A stretch of 64,000 bases of DNA from Pseudogemmobacter hezensis. GTDB lineage: Bacteria; Pseudomonadota; Alphaproteobacteria; Rhodobacterales; Rhodobacteraceae. A program made the translations under genes and the position numbers. The first letter of the stretch is position 1, and every line of letters begins with the position of its first letter. The notes under the pieces are model-generated. The model ran no database searches, was not told the origin of the DNA, and worked only from the letters and a program-made list of their open reading frames with translations. The DNA lies in contig NZ_JABJXT010000005.1 in assembly GCF_013155295.1 (NCBI RefSeq), positions 62,001-126,000 on the forward strand, written 5' to 3'. Positions 8,468-18,693 of the stretch are shown piece by piece.

Positions 8468-9922
8468 ATGCATTCCACCCCGTATCCCCGGATCGAGCTT
8501 GTGATCGGCGCCGAGCGCATCGGCCCCGAGGCGCGTGAGGCCCGGCCCGTGATCAACCCAGCAACGGGTGAACAGTTGGGGATGATGCCTTCGGCCACGC
8601 CGCAGGATCTGGACCGGGTTGTCAGCGCGGCCGAAGCGGCCTTCGCCACATGGCGCGCAATGTCGGCCTACGATCGCAGCGCGATCCTGCGGCGGTTCGC
8701 CGATTTGCTCCGGGCCAATGCCGAGGCCATCGCGACCAACCTGACGCGCGACATGGGCAAGCCGCTGGCCGAAGCGGTGGTCGAGATCCGCTCGGGCGCC
8801 GATCACGTCGACTGGCACGCCGAGGAGGGGCGGCGCATCTATGGGCGCATCATTCCCGCCCGCATCGCCGGGGTGCAGCAGCAGGTCCTGCGCGAGCCGG
8901 TGGGTGTCTGCCTCGCGATCTCGCCCTGGAACTTCCCGATGAGCCAGGCGGTGCGCAAGATCGCGGCGGCGCTCGCCTCTGGTTGCACCGTGATCCTGAA
9001 GGCAGCGGCGGAAACGCCGTCCTCGGTCATGGCGATGGCCGACCTCCTGCGCGAGGCCGGGCTGCCGGACGGCTGCCTCAACCTCCTCTGGGGGGATTCG
9101 AACCTGATCTCGCAGACGCTGATGGCGCGGCCCGAGGTCAAGAAGCTCAGCTTCACCGGCTCGATCCCGGTGGGCAAGCATCTGGCGGAACTGGCGGGTC
9201 GTCACATGAAGCGGCTGACGATGGAACTCGGCGGTCATGCGCCGGTGCTGGTCTTCGACGATGCCGATCCGGAGGCCGCGGCCCGCGCGCTGGCGGCGAA
9301 CAAGCTGCGCAATGCCGGGCAGGTCTGCATCTCTCCAACACGGTTTTTCGTGCAGGAACGCGGATATGAGCGGTTCGTCGACGAACTGGCGGGGGCTTTT
9401 TCTAAGGTGAAGGTCGGCGACGGGCTGGAGCCGGGTGTGCAGATGGGGCCCTTGTGCCATCCCGGGCGTGTCGCCGCGATGGAAACCCTTGTCGCCGATG
9501 CGGTCGAGCGCGGGGCGAATGTGGTGACCGGCGGCAGCCGGATCGGCAATGTCGGCAACTTCTATGCGCCGACCATCGTCACCACCGAGGGCGACGAGAT
9601 CGCGCTGATGAACGACGAACCCTTCGGCCCGATCGCGGTGGTGTCGCCCTTCCGTGGCATCGAGGACGGTCTGGCGCGGGCGAACCGGCTGCCGCTCGGC
9701 CTTGCCTCCTATGTCTTCACCAGTTCGCTGGAGCGCGCCGAGCAATCAGCGGCCGGGTTGCAGGCGGGCATGGTCAGCGTGAACCATTTCGGCCTCGCCC
9801 TGCCGGAAACTCCCTTCGGCGGGGTCCGGGACAGCGGATACGGCACCGAGGGCGGGTCGGAGACCTTCGACGCCTATCTCAACACCAAATTCGTATCGAT
9901 GATGACCCGGCCCGTGGCGTGA
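8468..9922 (+). CDS. NAD(P)-dependent aldehyde dehydrogenase (succinate-semialdehyde dehydrogenase-like)
   Basis: The protein is 484 residues from ATG 8468, seven bases after GAGGAGG; a GTG directly before it is less well spaced. It has the NAD-binding SPWNFPMSQAVRKIA, the general-base glutamate in ELGGHAPVLVF and the catalytic cysteine in NAGQVCISPTRFF. The closest recognisable group is the NAD-dependent succinate-semialdehyde dehydrogenases. It would oxidise an aldehyde intermediate to a carboxylic acid before CoA activation. It starts a tight operon with the FadJ-like and thiolase genes (gaps of 7 and 17 bases). Confidence 0.9.
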   Translation: MHSTPYPRIELVIGAERIGPEAREARPVINPATGEQLGMMPSATPQDLDRVVSAAEAAFATWRAMSAYDRSAILRRFADLLRANAEAIATNLTRDMGKPLAEAVVEIRSGADHVDWHAEEGRRIYGRIIPARIAGVQQQVLREPVGVCLAISPWNFPMSQAVRKIAAALASGCTVILKAAAETPSSVMAMADLLREAGLPDGCLNLLWGDSNLISQTLMARPEVKKLSFTGSIPVGKHLAELAGRHMKRLTMELGGHAPVLVFDDADPEAAARALAANKLRNAGQVCISPTRFFVQERGYERFVDELAGAFSKVKVGDGLEPGVQMGPLCHPGRVAAMETLVADAVERGANVVTGGSRIGNVGNFYAPTIVTTEGDEIALMNDEPFGPIAVVSPFRGIEDGLARANRLPLGLASYVFTSSLERAEQSAAGLQAGMVSVNHFGLALPETPFGGVRDSGYGTEGGSETFDAYLNTKFVSMMTRPVA

Positions 9923-9929
9923 GGATCAG

Positions 9930-11996
9930 ATGACCGTTCATTGCGAGATCGCCGGGGGCGTGGCCCTCATCACCATCGACAATCCGCCCCTGAACGTCCT
10001 CGGCCAGGCAACGCGCGCCGGTCTTGATGCCGCGATCATACAGGCGGTCGAGGCCGGGGTTGGCCGCATCATCCTGACCGGCGCGGGGCGCGCCTTTGTC
10101 GCCGGTGCGGATGCGAAGGAATTCGACGGCCCTCCCCTGGCGCCGCATCTGAACGAGATACTCGCAAGGCTCGCCGCGCTGTCGATTCCCACGGTCGCCG
10201 CGATCAACGGCATCGCGCTCGGCGGCGGCTGCGAGATCGCGCTGGCCTGCCGCTATCGCATCGCGGCACCCTCGGCGGGGCTGGGCCTGCCCGAGGTGAC
10301 GCTCGGGATCGTCCCCGGCTCGGGTGGCACGCAGCGGTTGCCCCGGCTGACGGGAATCGCGGCCGCGGTCGATCTGATCGGCCAGGGCGGCAGCGTGAAG
10401 GCGGCGGAGGCGCTCGATCTGGGCATGATCGACGCGATCGCCGAGGATCCGGTCGCGGCGGCGAAGGCGCTGGACGAGGCCACGCTGCGCGGCGCCCTCG
10501 TCGCGGATGTCCGTCCCGCACCCGAGGCCGATGCGGCGGCCATCGAAGCGGCGCGCGGGCTGGTGGCCAGGCGCATGCCGGGACAGACGGCGCCACTGAT
10601 CGCCATCGGCCTGGTCGAGGCGGCGGCAGAGCATCCCCTGGAGGCCAACCTTGCGGCCGAGCGGAAGGCGTTCCTCGACCTGCGCGGCGCGGATCAGTCG
10701 CGCGCGCTGCGCCATATCTTCTTTGCCGAGCGGGCGGCGCTTTCGGCGGGCAAGGCCTTCCCCGCGCCGGTCGGCGCGATAGAGACCGCCATCGTCGTGG
10801 GCGGCGGCAACATGGGCGCCGCGATCGCCTATACACTGGCGAGCAGCGGTATCCATGTCACCGTGGTCGAGACCGATGCCGCCGGGCAGGTTCGGGCGCA
10901 GGCGAATGTCGATGGGCTGGTGCAGCAGGGAGTGAAGCGCGGCGCGCTGTCCGCCGATGCGGCGGCGCGGATCGCCACGCGGCTGACCTGCGTCGCGGGG
11001 TTCGACGCCCTGCCACAGGTGGATCTGGCCATCGAGGCCGCCTTCGAGGATATGGAGGTCAAGCGCGGCATCTTTGCCACCTTGCCGGCCAGCCAGCCCG
11101 AGACGACGATCCTTGCCACCAACACCTCCTATCTCGACGTGAACCGGCTGGCGGATGGTATCCACAATCCGGGCCGGTTCCTCGGGCTGCATTTCTTCAG
11201 CCCGGCGCATATCATGAAGTTGCTGGAGATCGTGCGCGGCGAGCGGACTTCGGCGGAGACGCTGGGGGTGGCGTTCGCGCTGGCGAAACGACTGGGCAAG
11301 ATGCCGGTGCTGGCGGGCGTCTGCGACGGCTTCATTGGCAATCGCATCCTGACCCGTTATCGTCAGGTCGCCGATATCCTGCTGATCGAGGGCGCGCTGC
11401 CCGGGCAGGTGGATGCCGCGATGCGCGGTTTCGGCATGGCCATGGGCCCCTATGCCGCGCAGGACATGTCGGGGCTCGACATCGCCTATGCCAACCGCAA
11501 GCGCCAGAACCTTAAGGACCGGACGGATATCCGCCATGTCCCGGTCGCCGACATGCTGGTCGAGGATATGAAGCGCCTCGGCCGCAAGTCCGGCGCGGGC
11601 TGGTATGACTACGACGACAAGGCCAGGCCCATGCCTTCTGCGGCGGTGGAAAAGGTCATCCTCGAAGCTTCTGCAGGCGCTGGCGTCACCCGCCGGAGCT
11701 TCGCCCCCGAGGACATCTCGGGCAGGATTCTGCTGGCGATGATCGCCGAGGCCGCGGACATCCTCGATGAAGGCATCGCCGCGCGCCCGCGCGATATCGA
11801 TATCGTGCTGGTGCATGGCTACGGCTTTCCGCGCTGGCGCGGCGGCCTGCTGCACTATGCCGACACCTTGGGCACCGCTGCGATCCTGCGCCGGATCGAG
11901 GAACTGGCCGTCGCCGATCCGCTCACCTGGCGGGTGCCGCCGCTGCTGCGCCGCCTCGCCGACACCGGGACGGCCTTTGCCGACCTCAACGACTGA
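9930..11996 (+). CDS. Bifunctional enoyl-CoA hydratase / 3-hydroxyacyl-CoA dehydrogenase (FadJ/FadB-like)
   Basis: The protein is 688 residues. The first third is a crotonase: AINGIALGGGCEIALACRY forms the oxyanion hole and GLPEVTLGIVPGSGGTQRL carries the catalytic region. From about residue 288 a Rossmann domain begins (VVGGGNMGAAIAYTLASSG), and GLHFFSPAHIMKLLEIV holds the dehydrogenase active-site histidine. The two C-terminal dehydrogenase repeats follow. It performs the hydration and NAD-linked oxidation steps of beta-oxidation. Standing between aldehyde dehydrogenase and thiolase, it would process the CoA ester made by this cluster. Confidence 0.92.
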   Translation: MTVHCEIAGGVALITIDNPPLNVLGQATRAGLDAAIIQAVEAGVGRIILTGAGRAFVAGADAKEFDGPPLAPHLNEILARLAALSIPTVAAINGIALGGGCEIALACRYRIAAPSAGLGLPEVTLGIVPGSGGTQRLPRLTGIAAAVDLIGQGGSVKAAEALDLGMIDAIAEDPVAAAKALDEATLRGALVADVRPAPEADAAAIEAARGLVARRMPGQTAPLIAIGLVEAAAEHPLEANLAAERKAFLDLRGADQSRALRHIFFAERAALSAGKAFPAPVGAIETAIVVGGGNMGAAIAYTLASSGIHVTVVETDAAGQVRAQANVDGLVQQGVKRGALSADAAARIATRLTCVAGFDALPQVDLAIEAAFEDMEVKRGIFATLPASQPETTILATNTSYLDVNRLADGIHNPGRFLGLHFFSPAHIMKLLEIVRGERTSAETLGVAFALAKRLGKMPVLAGVCDGFIGNRILTRYRQVADILLIEGALPGQVDAAMRGFGMAMGPYAAQDMSGLDIAYANRKRQNLKDRTDIRHVPVADMLVEDMKRLGRKSGAGWYDYDDKARPMPSAAVEKVILEASAGAGVTRRSFAPEDISGRILLAMIAEAADILDEGIAARPRDIDIVLVHGYGFPRWRGGLLHYADTLGTAAILRRIEELAVADPLTWRVPPLLRRLADTGTAFADLND

Positions 11997-12013
11997 ACCG
12001 ACAGGAAACGACC

Positions 12014-13219
<1,206 letters not shown>

Positions 13220-13256
13220 GAGTGTCTGGCTGATAAGGCGCGTCCGTCGTGCCGAA

Positions 13257-13292
13257 CCTCTGCACCGGCAGTGATCACTGCCGGTGCAGAGG
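13257..13292. terminator. Perfect 36-base palindrome between converging genes
   Basis: CCTCTGCACCGGCAGTGA is followed directly by its exact reverse complement with no loop bases. It sits between the thiolase and the converging alcohol dehydrogenase. There is no T-run on either side, so it may act as a factor-dependent bidirectional terminator or a 3'-end stabiliser rather than a classic intrinsic terminator. Confidence 0.6.
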
Positions 13293-13374
13293 CATCCCGA
13301 AACAGATCAGGGCCGGTTCGCGTATTTCCGTGATCCGGCCCTTCCGCTGTCCTTCCGGGCAGCCGTGGCGACTG

Positions 13375-14448
13375 TTACGGCTGAAGGTTGATCAGGATCT
13401 TCAGGTGGCTGCCCGCGGGATCGAGCAACACGTCGAAGCCTTCCTTGATCGCGGTATCGAGCGTGACCGTCCGGGTCACCACCTTTTGTGCCGGGATCTG
13501 CCCCGAGGCGAGAAGGCGCATCACGCGCGGCCAGATCTGGCTCGGGTAGGCCCAGGACCCCCGGATGTCGATGTCCTTGTAGACCACGTTGAACCAGTTC
13601 ACGGGCGCCTCGCCCGAATGCAGGCCGATCTGGACGACGACCCCCTGCTTGCGCACGGCATCGACGCAGGCCTGCAGGGCGAAGGTGTTGCCGACGCATT
13701 CCAGCGCGACATCCACGCCGACATTTCCTTCGGTCACGTCGCGGACGACATCCCCGACATTTTGCTCTTTCGGATTGATGGTCACGACATCCGGCAGGAT
13801 ACCCTTGGCGATCTCCAGCCGCGTCGGGTTGGGGTCGGACACGAAGAGCTGCACCGCCCCGGCCGCGCGCGCGGCCAGCAGGGTCAAAAGGCCGATCGGC
13901 CCGGCGCCGGTCACCAGAACCGAATCACCTACCTTCACCCCGCCACGGTCACAGCCGTAGACGGCGACGGCGGTCGGCTCGACCAGGGCCGCATCGGTAT
14001 CCGACAGGGCCTCAGGCACCTTGTAGACATTATAGCCCTTCAGCAGGCAGGCCTCGGCCATTCCGCCTCCAACCCAGCTGAGCCCGGCCAGCGCCATCGT
14101 GTCCGACAGGTTGAAGGCGCCACGGTCGATGTAATAGTCGCCGCTGCGCGGGGTGATGAACGGCTGGACAGACACACGGTCGCCGACGGCGACATGCGTC
14201 ACGTCGCGGCCGACTTTCGTGACCACTCCGCCGAATTCGTGGCCCAGGACCTGGGGACCGGACACTCCGGTCACGGGATGCGGCTCTTTCGGCACGAAGA
14301 TCGGCCCGTAGGCATATTCATGCAGGTCGGTGCCGCAGATGCCGACATAGCGATTGCGGATTACCACCTCGTCCGCCGCAGGGTCCGCCGGCTCCGGAAT
14401 GGTTTCGACGCGCAGGTCTTTGGCTGCGTGGAAACGCAGTGCTTTCAT
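13375..14448 (-). CDS. Zinc-containing alcohol dehydrogenase (2,3-butanediol dehydrogenase-like)
   Basis: The protein is 357 residues with a good GGAGG site before the ATG. Catalytic zinc ligands are visible in RYVGICGTDLHEY and VLGHEFGGVV, and the NAD-binding motif is VLVTGAGPIGLLTLLAA. The loop that usually carries four structural-zinc cysteines has none here, as in butanediol dehydrogenase-like enzymes. It would interconvert a secondary alcohol and ketone, consistent with a cluster handling oxygenated alicyclic or acyloin-type compounds. It is transcribed away from the flavin reductase gene. Confidence 0.88.
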   Translation of the reverse strand: MKALRFHAAKDLRVETIPEPADPAADEVVIRNRYVGICGTDLHEYAYGPIFVPKEPHPVTGVSGPQVLGHEFGGVVTKVGRDVTHVAVGDRVSVQPFITPRSGDYYIDRGAFNLSDTMALAGLSWVGGGMAEACLLKGYNVYKVPEALSDTDAALVEPTAVAVYGCDRGGVKVGDSVLVTGAGPIGLLTLLAARAAGAVQLFVSDPNPTRLEIAKGILPDVVTINPKEQNVGDVVRDVTEGNVGVDVALECVGNTFALQACVDAVRKQGVVVQIGLHSGEAPVNWFNVVYKDIDIRGSWAYPSQIWPRVMRLLASGQIPAQKVVTRTVTLDTAIKEGFDVLLDPAGSHLKILINLQP

Positions 14449-14592
14449 GGGGTTTCCTCCTCCCTCGTGCCACCTGACGGAGGTGTCAGGCGGACTGCAT
14501 CGGCGGATCCACGGAATTCGGCTTTTTGAAGAGCGCGGGTGCGCCGACGGCAGCAGGAACAGAAGTAATTGCTCTCCCTTTCCGGTGACAAC

Positions 14593-14647
14593 TGTCTCTC
14601 ATGAGACAGCGGGCAAGCCCGGATTGGCGCAATTGGGCCAGTATACA
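14593..14647 (+). promoter_or_regulatory. Two-dyad operator and promoter of the monooxygenase operon
   Basis: A perfect dyad TGTCTC-TCAT-GAGACA (14593-14608) is followed after 16 bases by TGGCGC-AATT-GGGCCA (14625-14640) and, one base later, the -10-like TATACA (14642-14647). The second dyad occupies the place of a -35 box, and no good -35 is seen. The layout suits an activator touching sigma-70 RNA polymerase. The same arrangement occurs upstream of the second AcoR-type regulator and of acyl-CoA dehydrogenase. Confidence 0.65.
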
Positions 14648-14749
14648 GATGCTAACCGATTGATATCCATGGATCGCACAGCTGGAGGACGTGCGTCGGG
14701 AGCATTGCTCGGCAGGCATTTGCCCGGCGCGACAAAGAGGAGGCTGGAG

Positions 14750-15280
14750 ATGATGATGAATGACGTGAGTGTAGACGGGACCCTGACGGATCGTTTTCGC
14801 GCCAGCATGCGCCTTGCCGCGGCAAGCATCTCTCTGGTGACCGCCCGCGATGGGTCGGGCAAGCGGCACGGGATGGCGGTGACCAGCGCCACTTCGCTGT
14901 CGATGGATCCGCTGTCGATGATGGTCGCCGTCAATCGCACGGCGTCGATCCATCCGGTGATCGCCGCCAGCAGCACGTTCTGTCTGAACCTTATGACCGA
15001 GGATCATGGCGCTATCCTTGAACGCTTTTCGCGCAGCGATATGCGGGAAATGCGTTTCGCGACCGACGACTGGTCCGAGGGGCTGCACGGGCTTCCAGTC
15101 CTGCGCGGCGCCCTGGCGTCGCATCTGTGCACCGTTGTCGCTGCACATGACTTCGGCACTCACACGGTTTTCTTCGGTCAGGTCGACGATGTCGTTTTGC
15201 CTGGGGCCGGGATGCACGAGTCCGCACCGCTCGTATGGCGGAATGGGGAGCGGGTTTCCATCCGCTCCCGCGTGGCCTGA
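14750..15280 (+). CDS. Flavin reductase (HpaC-like) of a two-component monooxygenase
   Basis: The protein is 176 residues from the first of three consecutive ATG codons at 14750, six bases after AAGAGGAGG. It has the flavin reductase-like split-barrel sequence: FRASMRLAAASISLVTARDG at the start, VTSATSLSMDPLSMMVAVN, then SSTFCLNLM and the HTVFFGQVDDV block. Family members reduce FMN or FAD with NAD(P)H and hand it to a partner oxygenase. The partner is the luciferase-like gene 52 bases downstream. Its promoter carries the best copy of the cluster's dyad. Confidence 0.88.
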   Translation: MMMNDVSVDGTLTDRFRASMRLAAASISLVTARDGSGKRHGMAVTSATSLSMDPLSMMVAVNRTASIHPVIAASSTFCLNLMTEDHGAILERFSRSDMREMRFATDDWSEGLHGLPVLRGALASHLCTVVAAHDFGTHTVFFGQVDDVVLPGAGMHESAPLVWRNGERVSIRSRVA

Positions 15281-15332
15281 CACTTTCAACTGCGCCCATC
15301 CGGGCGTTGAGCAAACCTGAGGGAGGAATACT

Positions 15333-16421
15333 TTGGAAATCGGACTGTTCCATATGCCGCTGCATCCGGCCAGCCGCGCGCTTTCGGATGTCGTGAAGGA
15401 AAACACCCAGAAGATCATCTATGCCGACGAGCTCGGCTTTGCCGAGGCCTGGGTGGGCGAGCACATGTCGGCGACCACCGAGCCGATCACCTCGCCGCTG
15501 GTTTTTCTCGCCTCGCTTCTGCCGCAAACGAAGAACATCAAGCTCTGCTCCGGCGTGGTCTGCCTTCCGAACCGCCATCCCGCCATCGTGGCTGCCGAGG
15601 TCGCGCTCTTCGATCACATGGCCGAGGGCCGCTTCGTGTTCGGTGTCGGCCCGGGCGGACTCGCGTCCGACATGGAACTGTTCGGTAACCTTGATGCCGG
15701 CATCCGCAACGAGCGCATGGCCGAGTCGATGCAGATGATCCTGAAGATCTGGTCGCAGGATCCGCCCTATGACATCCAGGGCAAGCACTGGCAGATCAAG
15801 ATCACCGAGAACATCATCCCCGAACTCGGCGTCGGCTTCATGCAGAAGCCCTATACCAAGCCGCATCCGCCGATCGCGCTGACTTCGATGTCGCCGGGCA
15901 GCAGCTCGATTTCCTTCGCGGTGAAAAAGGGTTACCGGCCGGTTTCGGCGAACTTCGCCCCGGAAAGCACGATCATCAGCCACTGGGAAAAATATGTCGA
16001 GGGCTGCGAGGCGATCGGGCGCGAACCCACCGGCGAGGACTGGACCATCGCGCGCAACGTGCTGATCGGCGAAAGCGATGCGCAGGCCGAGGACTGGCTG
16101 ATGGATCCCAAGGGCTCGAACTTCTACTACTTCGACTATCTGTTCCAGGTGCTGAAACGCGCCGACTATATTTCGGTGATCAAGCCCGATCCCGACATGA
16201 AGGATGAGGATGTGACCGTCGAGGATATCGTCCGCGCATCGGTCATCTTCGGTTCGCCCAAGACCGTGGCGGACAAGATCAACAGTCTGCGCGAACGGTC
16301 CGGCCCCTTCGGCACGCTGCTGATGGCGGCAATGGACGGCAGCGGTGAGAACCTCGAGCGTGAGCGTCTGACGATGCGCAGCCTCGCACAAGAGGTTTTG
16401 CCGATGGTGAACGCGTCCTGA
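15333..16421 (+). CDS. Luciferase-like FMN-dependent monooxygenase (limonene 1,2-monooxygenase-like)
   Basis: The protein is 362 residues and starts at TTG 15333 behind GGGAGGAATAC; no ATG fits the homologous N-terminus MEIGLFHMPLHPA. It shows the TIM-barrel LLM family: ADELGFAEAWVGEHM, ASLLPQTKNIKLCSGV, GRFVFGVGPGG and a long C-terminal region. Similar proteins are annotated as limonene 1,2-monooxygenase or other FMNH2-dependent oxygenases, including type II Baeyer-Villiger enzymes. With the upstream flavin reductase it forms a complete two-component oxygenase, probably the first attacking step of the pathway. The natural substrate cannot be read from sequence. Confidence 0.87.
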   Translation: MEIGLFHMPLHPASRALSDVVKENTQKIIYADELGFAEAWVGEHMSATTEPITSPLVFLASLLPQTKNIKLCSGVVCLPNRHPAIVAAEVALFDHMAEGRFVFGVGPGGLASDMELFGNLDAGIRNERMAESMQMILKIWSQDPPYDIQGKHWQIKITENIIPELGVGFMQKPYTKPHPPIALTSMSPGSSSISFAVKKGYRPVSANFAPESTIISHWEKYVEGCEAIGREPTGEDWTIARNVLIGESDAQAEDWLMDPKGSNFYYFDYLFQVLKRADYISVIKPDPDMKDEDVTVEDIVRASVIFGSPKTVADKINSLRERSGPFGTLLMAAMDGSGENLERERLTMRSLAQEVLPMVNAS

Positions 16422-16453
16422 GCCAGGTGGACTGGTAAACCGGAGTATCTATC

Positions 16454-17128
16454 GTGAATATTGACTGCAAGATCGAGCCTGCGTCGGAAGCGCTGCCTTT
16501 TCGCGTGGTCCCGCACGAAACGGATCCGGTGAGCCAGGCCATCGGGATCATTGCCGAAGGCGGCATGGTCATCGTTGTCGACAACGATGACCGTGAGAAC
16601 GAGGGCGACCTGATCGCCTCGGCGCAGGGCATCACGCCAGAGATGGTCGCCTTCATGGTCAACCATACGACGGGCATCCTGTGCGCGGCGATGGATGACG
16701 ACAGGGCGGAGGCGCTTGGTCTGCCCCCGATGGTTGCGCACAACAACGACCCACAGGCAACGGCTTTCACCGTGACCTGTGATGCTGTCGGCTGCGGGAC
16801 GGGTGTCTCGGCCAGTGACCGAACGCTGTCGTTCCACGTGCTGTCGGCGGCGACACCTCAACCGGGAATGCTGCGTCGGCCCGGGCACATCTTTCCCCTG
16901 CGTGCGCGCAGGGGAGGTGTCCTGACCCGCGAAGGGCATACCGAGGCCGCCTGGGATCTCGTCCGGCTTGCCGGTCATGTGCCGGTCGGAGTGCTCGGCG
17001 AACTCGTCAATCCGGATGGCACTATGATGCGGGGCGAACAGATCGCTGCCTTCGCCCGCCGTTTCGGGCTCCAGACCATCTCCGTCGCGCAAATGATCGA
17101 GTGGCGCAGGGCGCGCGGCGATATCTGA
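16454..17128 (+). CDS. ribB: 3,4-dihydroxy-2-butanone-4-phosphate synthase
   Basis: The protein is 224 residues from GTG 16454, eight bases after a CGGAG. It carries the RibB signatures: the acidic active-site loop VVDNDDRENEGDLI, the GVSASDRTLS segment and RRPGHIFPLRARRGGVLTREGHTEA. RibB turns ribulose 5-phosphate into the four-carbon unit of riboflavin. No GTP cyclohydrolase II domain is attached. Its place directly behind the flavin reductase and LLM genes suggests it raises FMN supply when the oxygenase is made. A stem-loop follows the stop. Confidence 0.93.
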   Translation: MNIDCKIEPASEALPFRVVPHETDPVSQAIGIIAEGGMVIVVDNDDRENEGDLIASAQGITPEMVAFMVNHTTGILCAAMDDDRAEALGLPPMVAHNNDPQATAFTVTCDAVGCGTGVSASDRTLSFHVLSAATPQPGMLRRPGHIFPLRARRGGVLTREGHTEAAWDLVRLAGHVPVGVLGELVNPDGTMMRGEQIAAFARRFGLQTISVAQMIEWRRARGDI

Positions 17129-17141
17129 CCCTTACTTTGCT

Positions 17142-17167
17142 CGCCCCCGTTGATGCTGATGGGGGCG
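17142..17167 (+). terminator. Stem-loop between ribB and the CoA-transferase gene
   Basis: CGCCCCC and GGGGGCG pair across a 12-base loop, followed by TATCTTTCCTT. This resembles a weak intrinsic terminator or attenuator. It lies 33 bases before the CoA-transferase start and could lower transcription of that gene relative to the oxygenase genes. Confidence 0.5.
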
Positions 17168-17199
17168 GCTATCTTTCCTTGAAGCCCGCTGGAGCGAAC

Positions 17200-18384
17200 A
17201 TGAACACATTGCCTTCGGGCTGCCTGAACGGCACGGTCGTAGTTGATGCCTCGCGGGTGCTCGCCGGGCCGTTCGCCGGCCAGCTTTTGGGCGACTATGG
17301 CGCAGAGGTCACCAAGGTCGAGGCCTTTGACGGGGACGATACCCGACGTTTTGGCCCGCCCTTCGTCGATGGCGTCGCACCCTACTTCCTTGGCCTCAAC
17401 CGCAACAAGCAGGACCTGGCCATCGACCTTTCGACCACAGCCGGAATGGAAGTGCTGTTCGAGATGCTCGAACGGGCAGATGTGTTCATCGAGAACTTCA
17501 AGCTCGGGACCTGGGCCAAATGGGGGATCAACGATCCGGCCGAGATCACCCGCCGTTTTCCCCGCCTGATCCATTGTCGGGTTTCGGGCTTCGGCGATAC
17601 CGGCGAATATGGAGGGCTTCCGGGCTACGATGCGGCGATCCAGGCGATGTCGGGCTTGATGGCGATCAACGGCGACCCGGCTGACGACGCCTGTCGCATC
17701 GGCGTTCCGGTCGTCGACACCTGCACCGGCATGTATGGCGCCATGGGAATCCTGATGGCCCTGCTGGAGCGCAATCGCTCCGGCAAGGGACAGATGGTCG
17801 AGGTCACGCTCTACGATACCGCGATCGCGATGCTGCATCCGCATGCAGCCAATGTGCTGAACGGCGGCAAGGCCATCCGCACCGGCAACGGGCACCCGAA
17901 CATCGTGCCCTACGACCTGTTTCCGACCGGCACGGTCAAGCTGTTCGTTGCCATCGGCAACGACCGCCAGTTCCGCACCTTCTGCCGTGAGCTCGGCGAC
18001 GAGGCCCTGGGTACCGATCCGCTTTACCGCACCAACGGCGACCGGGTGGTGAATCGCGAGAGCCTGCGCGCGCGGATCGAGCCTCTGCTGAGCCCGCACG
18101 ACGGTCTGGCGCTTTTCGAGCGGCTGATGGAGCTTGGCGTTCCCTGCGCGCCGGTCCTGTCGGTCGAGCAGGCGCTGGCGCTCGACCACACCCGCAGCCG
18201 CGAAATGACGGTCGATTACGAGGGTTATCGCGGACCGGGCCTTGCGGTGAAACTCAAGCGGACGCCCGGCTCGGTCAGACTGGTCCCACCCAGCATCGGG
18301 CAGCACAGCCGTGAGGTTCTTGGTCGTTTCGGTTTCGATGATGCGAAGATCGCCGCGCTGTTCGGAGAGGCCGTGGTCAGATGA
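17200..18384 (+). CDS. Class III (CaiB/BaiF) CoA-transferase
   Basis: The protein is 394 residues from MNTLPSGCLNG, six bases after GGAG; the frame extends upstream over the end of ribB but that part is not family sequence. It shows the family opening VVDASRVLAGPFAGQLLGDYGAEVTKVE (here cited by its parts ASRVLAGPFAG and YGAEVTKVE) and the catalytic aspartate in PVVDTCTGMYGAMGI. These enzymes move CoA from an acyl-CoA donor to a carboxylic acid. Here it likely activates the acid product so that acyl-CoA dehydrogenase and the FadJ-like enzyme can act. Confidence 0.9.
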   Translation: MNTLPSGCLNGTVVVDASRVLAGPFAGQLLGDYGAEVTKVEAFDGDDTRRFGPPFVDGVAPYFLGLNRNKQDLAIDLSTTAGMEVLFEMLERADVFIENFKLGTWAKWGINDPAEITRRFPRLIHCRVSGFGDTGEYGGLPGYDAAIQAMSGLMAINGDPADDACRIGVPVVDTCTGMYGAMGILMALLERNRSGKGQMVEVTLYDTAIAMLHPHAANVLNGGKAIRTGNGHPNIVPYDLFPTGTVKLFVAIGNDRQFRTFCRELGDEALGTDPLYRTNGDRVVNRESLRARIEPLLSPHDGLALFERLMELGVPCAPVLSVEQALALDHTRSREMTVDYEGYRGPGLAVKLKRTPGSVRLVPPSIGQHSREVLGRFGFDDAKIAALFGEAVVR

Positions 18385-18458
18385 GCATGGGATTTCCGAT
18401 GAACTGAGTTGACCGGATTTCAGCCCCGGTGATCCGCCTGGAGGCCCGATCTGTGGCC

Positions 18459-18512
18459 AGTCTCATTTGAGACAGTCATTCCGCCTGCTTTGTCTCTCCT
18501 GAGCCATATACC
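18459..18512 (+). promoter_or_regulatory. Two-dyad operator and promoter of the second AcoR-type regulator
   Basis: AGTCTC-ATTT-GAGACA (18459-18474) is followed after 16 bases by TGTCTC-TCCT-GAGCCA (18491-18506), and TATACC (18507-18512) comes immediately after. Centre spacing is 32 bases, identical to the site pair at 14593. This implies the regulator controls its own gene together with the monooxygenase operon. The remainder of the gap (18385-18645) shows no gene. Confidence 0.62.
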
Positions 18513-18693
18513 AAACTTCGTTTCTCAATGTAGCATCTGCCGACCTTCTGTCTGAGGAGCCAGAAGGTCAGGGGGAGATGAAGAGGCACGGACATCCATG
18601 ATCGTGACAGGCAGAAGGCATTTGGGCCGGCCCTGACTCGAGACCATGACCGATCCGAATTCATATTCCGGAGATTGCTTTGGGAGGAGCAAG

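Noticed and set aside
14600-14650. Possible sigma-54 promoter TGGCGC...GGGCC upstream of the flavin reductase
   Set aside because: The GG and GC elements are one base too close, the corresponding positions are not kept at the other two promoters, and the regulators lack GAFTGA. The dyad reading explains all three sites.
15012-16391. 459-codon minus-strand frame opposite the LLM gene
   Set aside because: It is a codon-bias shadow of the LLM and flavin reductase genes, with no family sequence or binding site.
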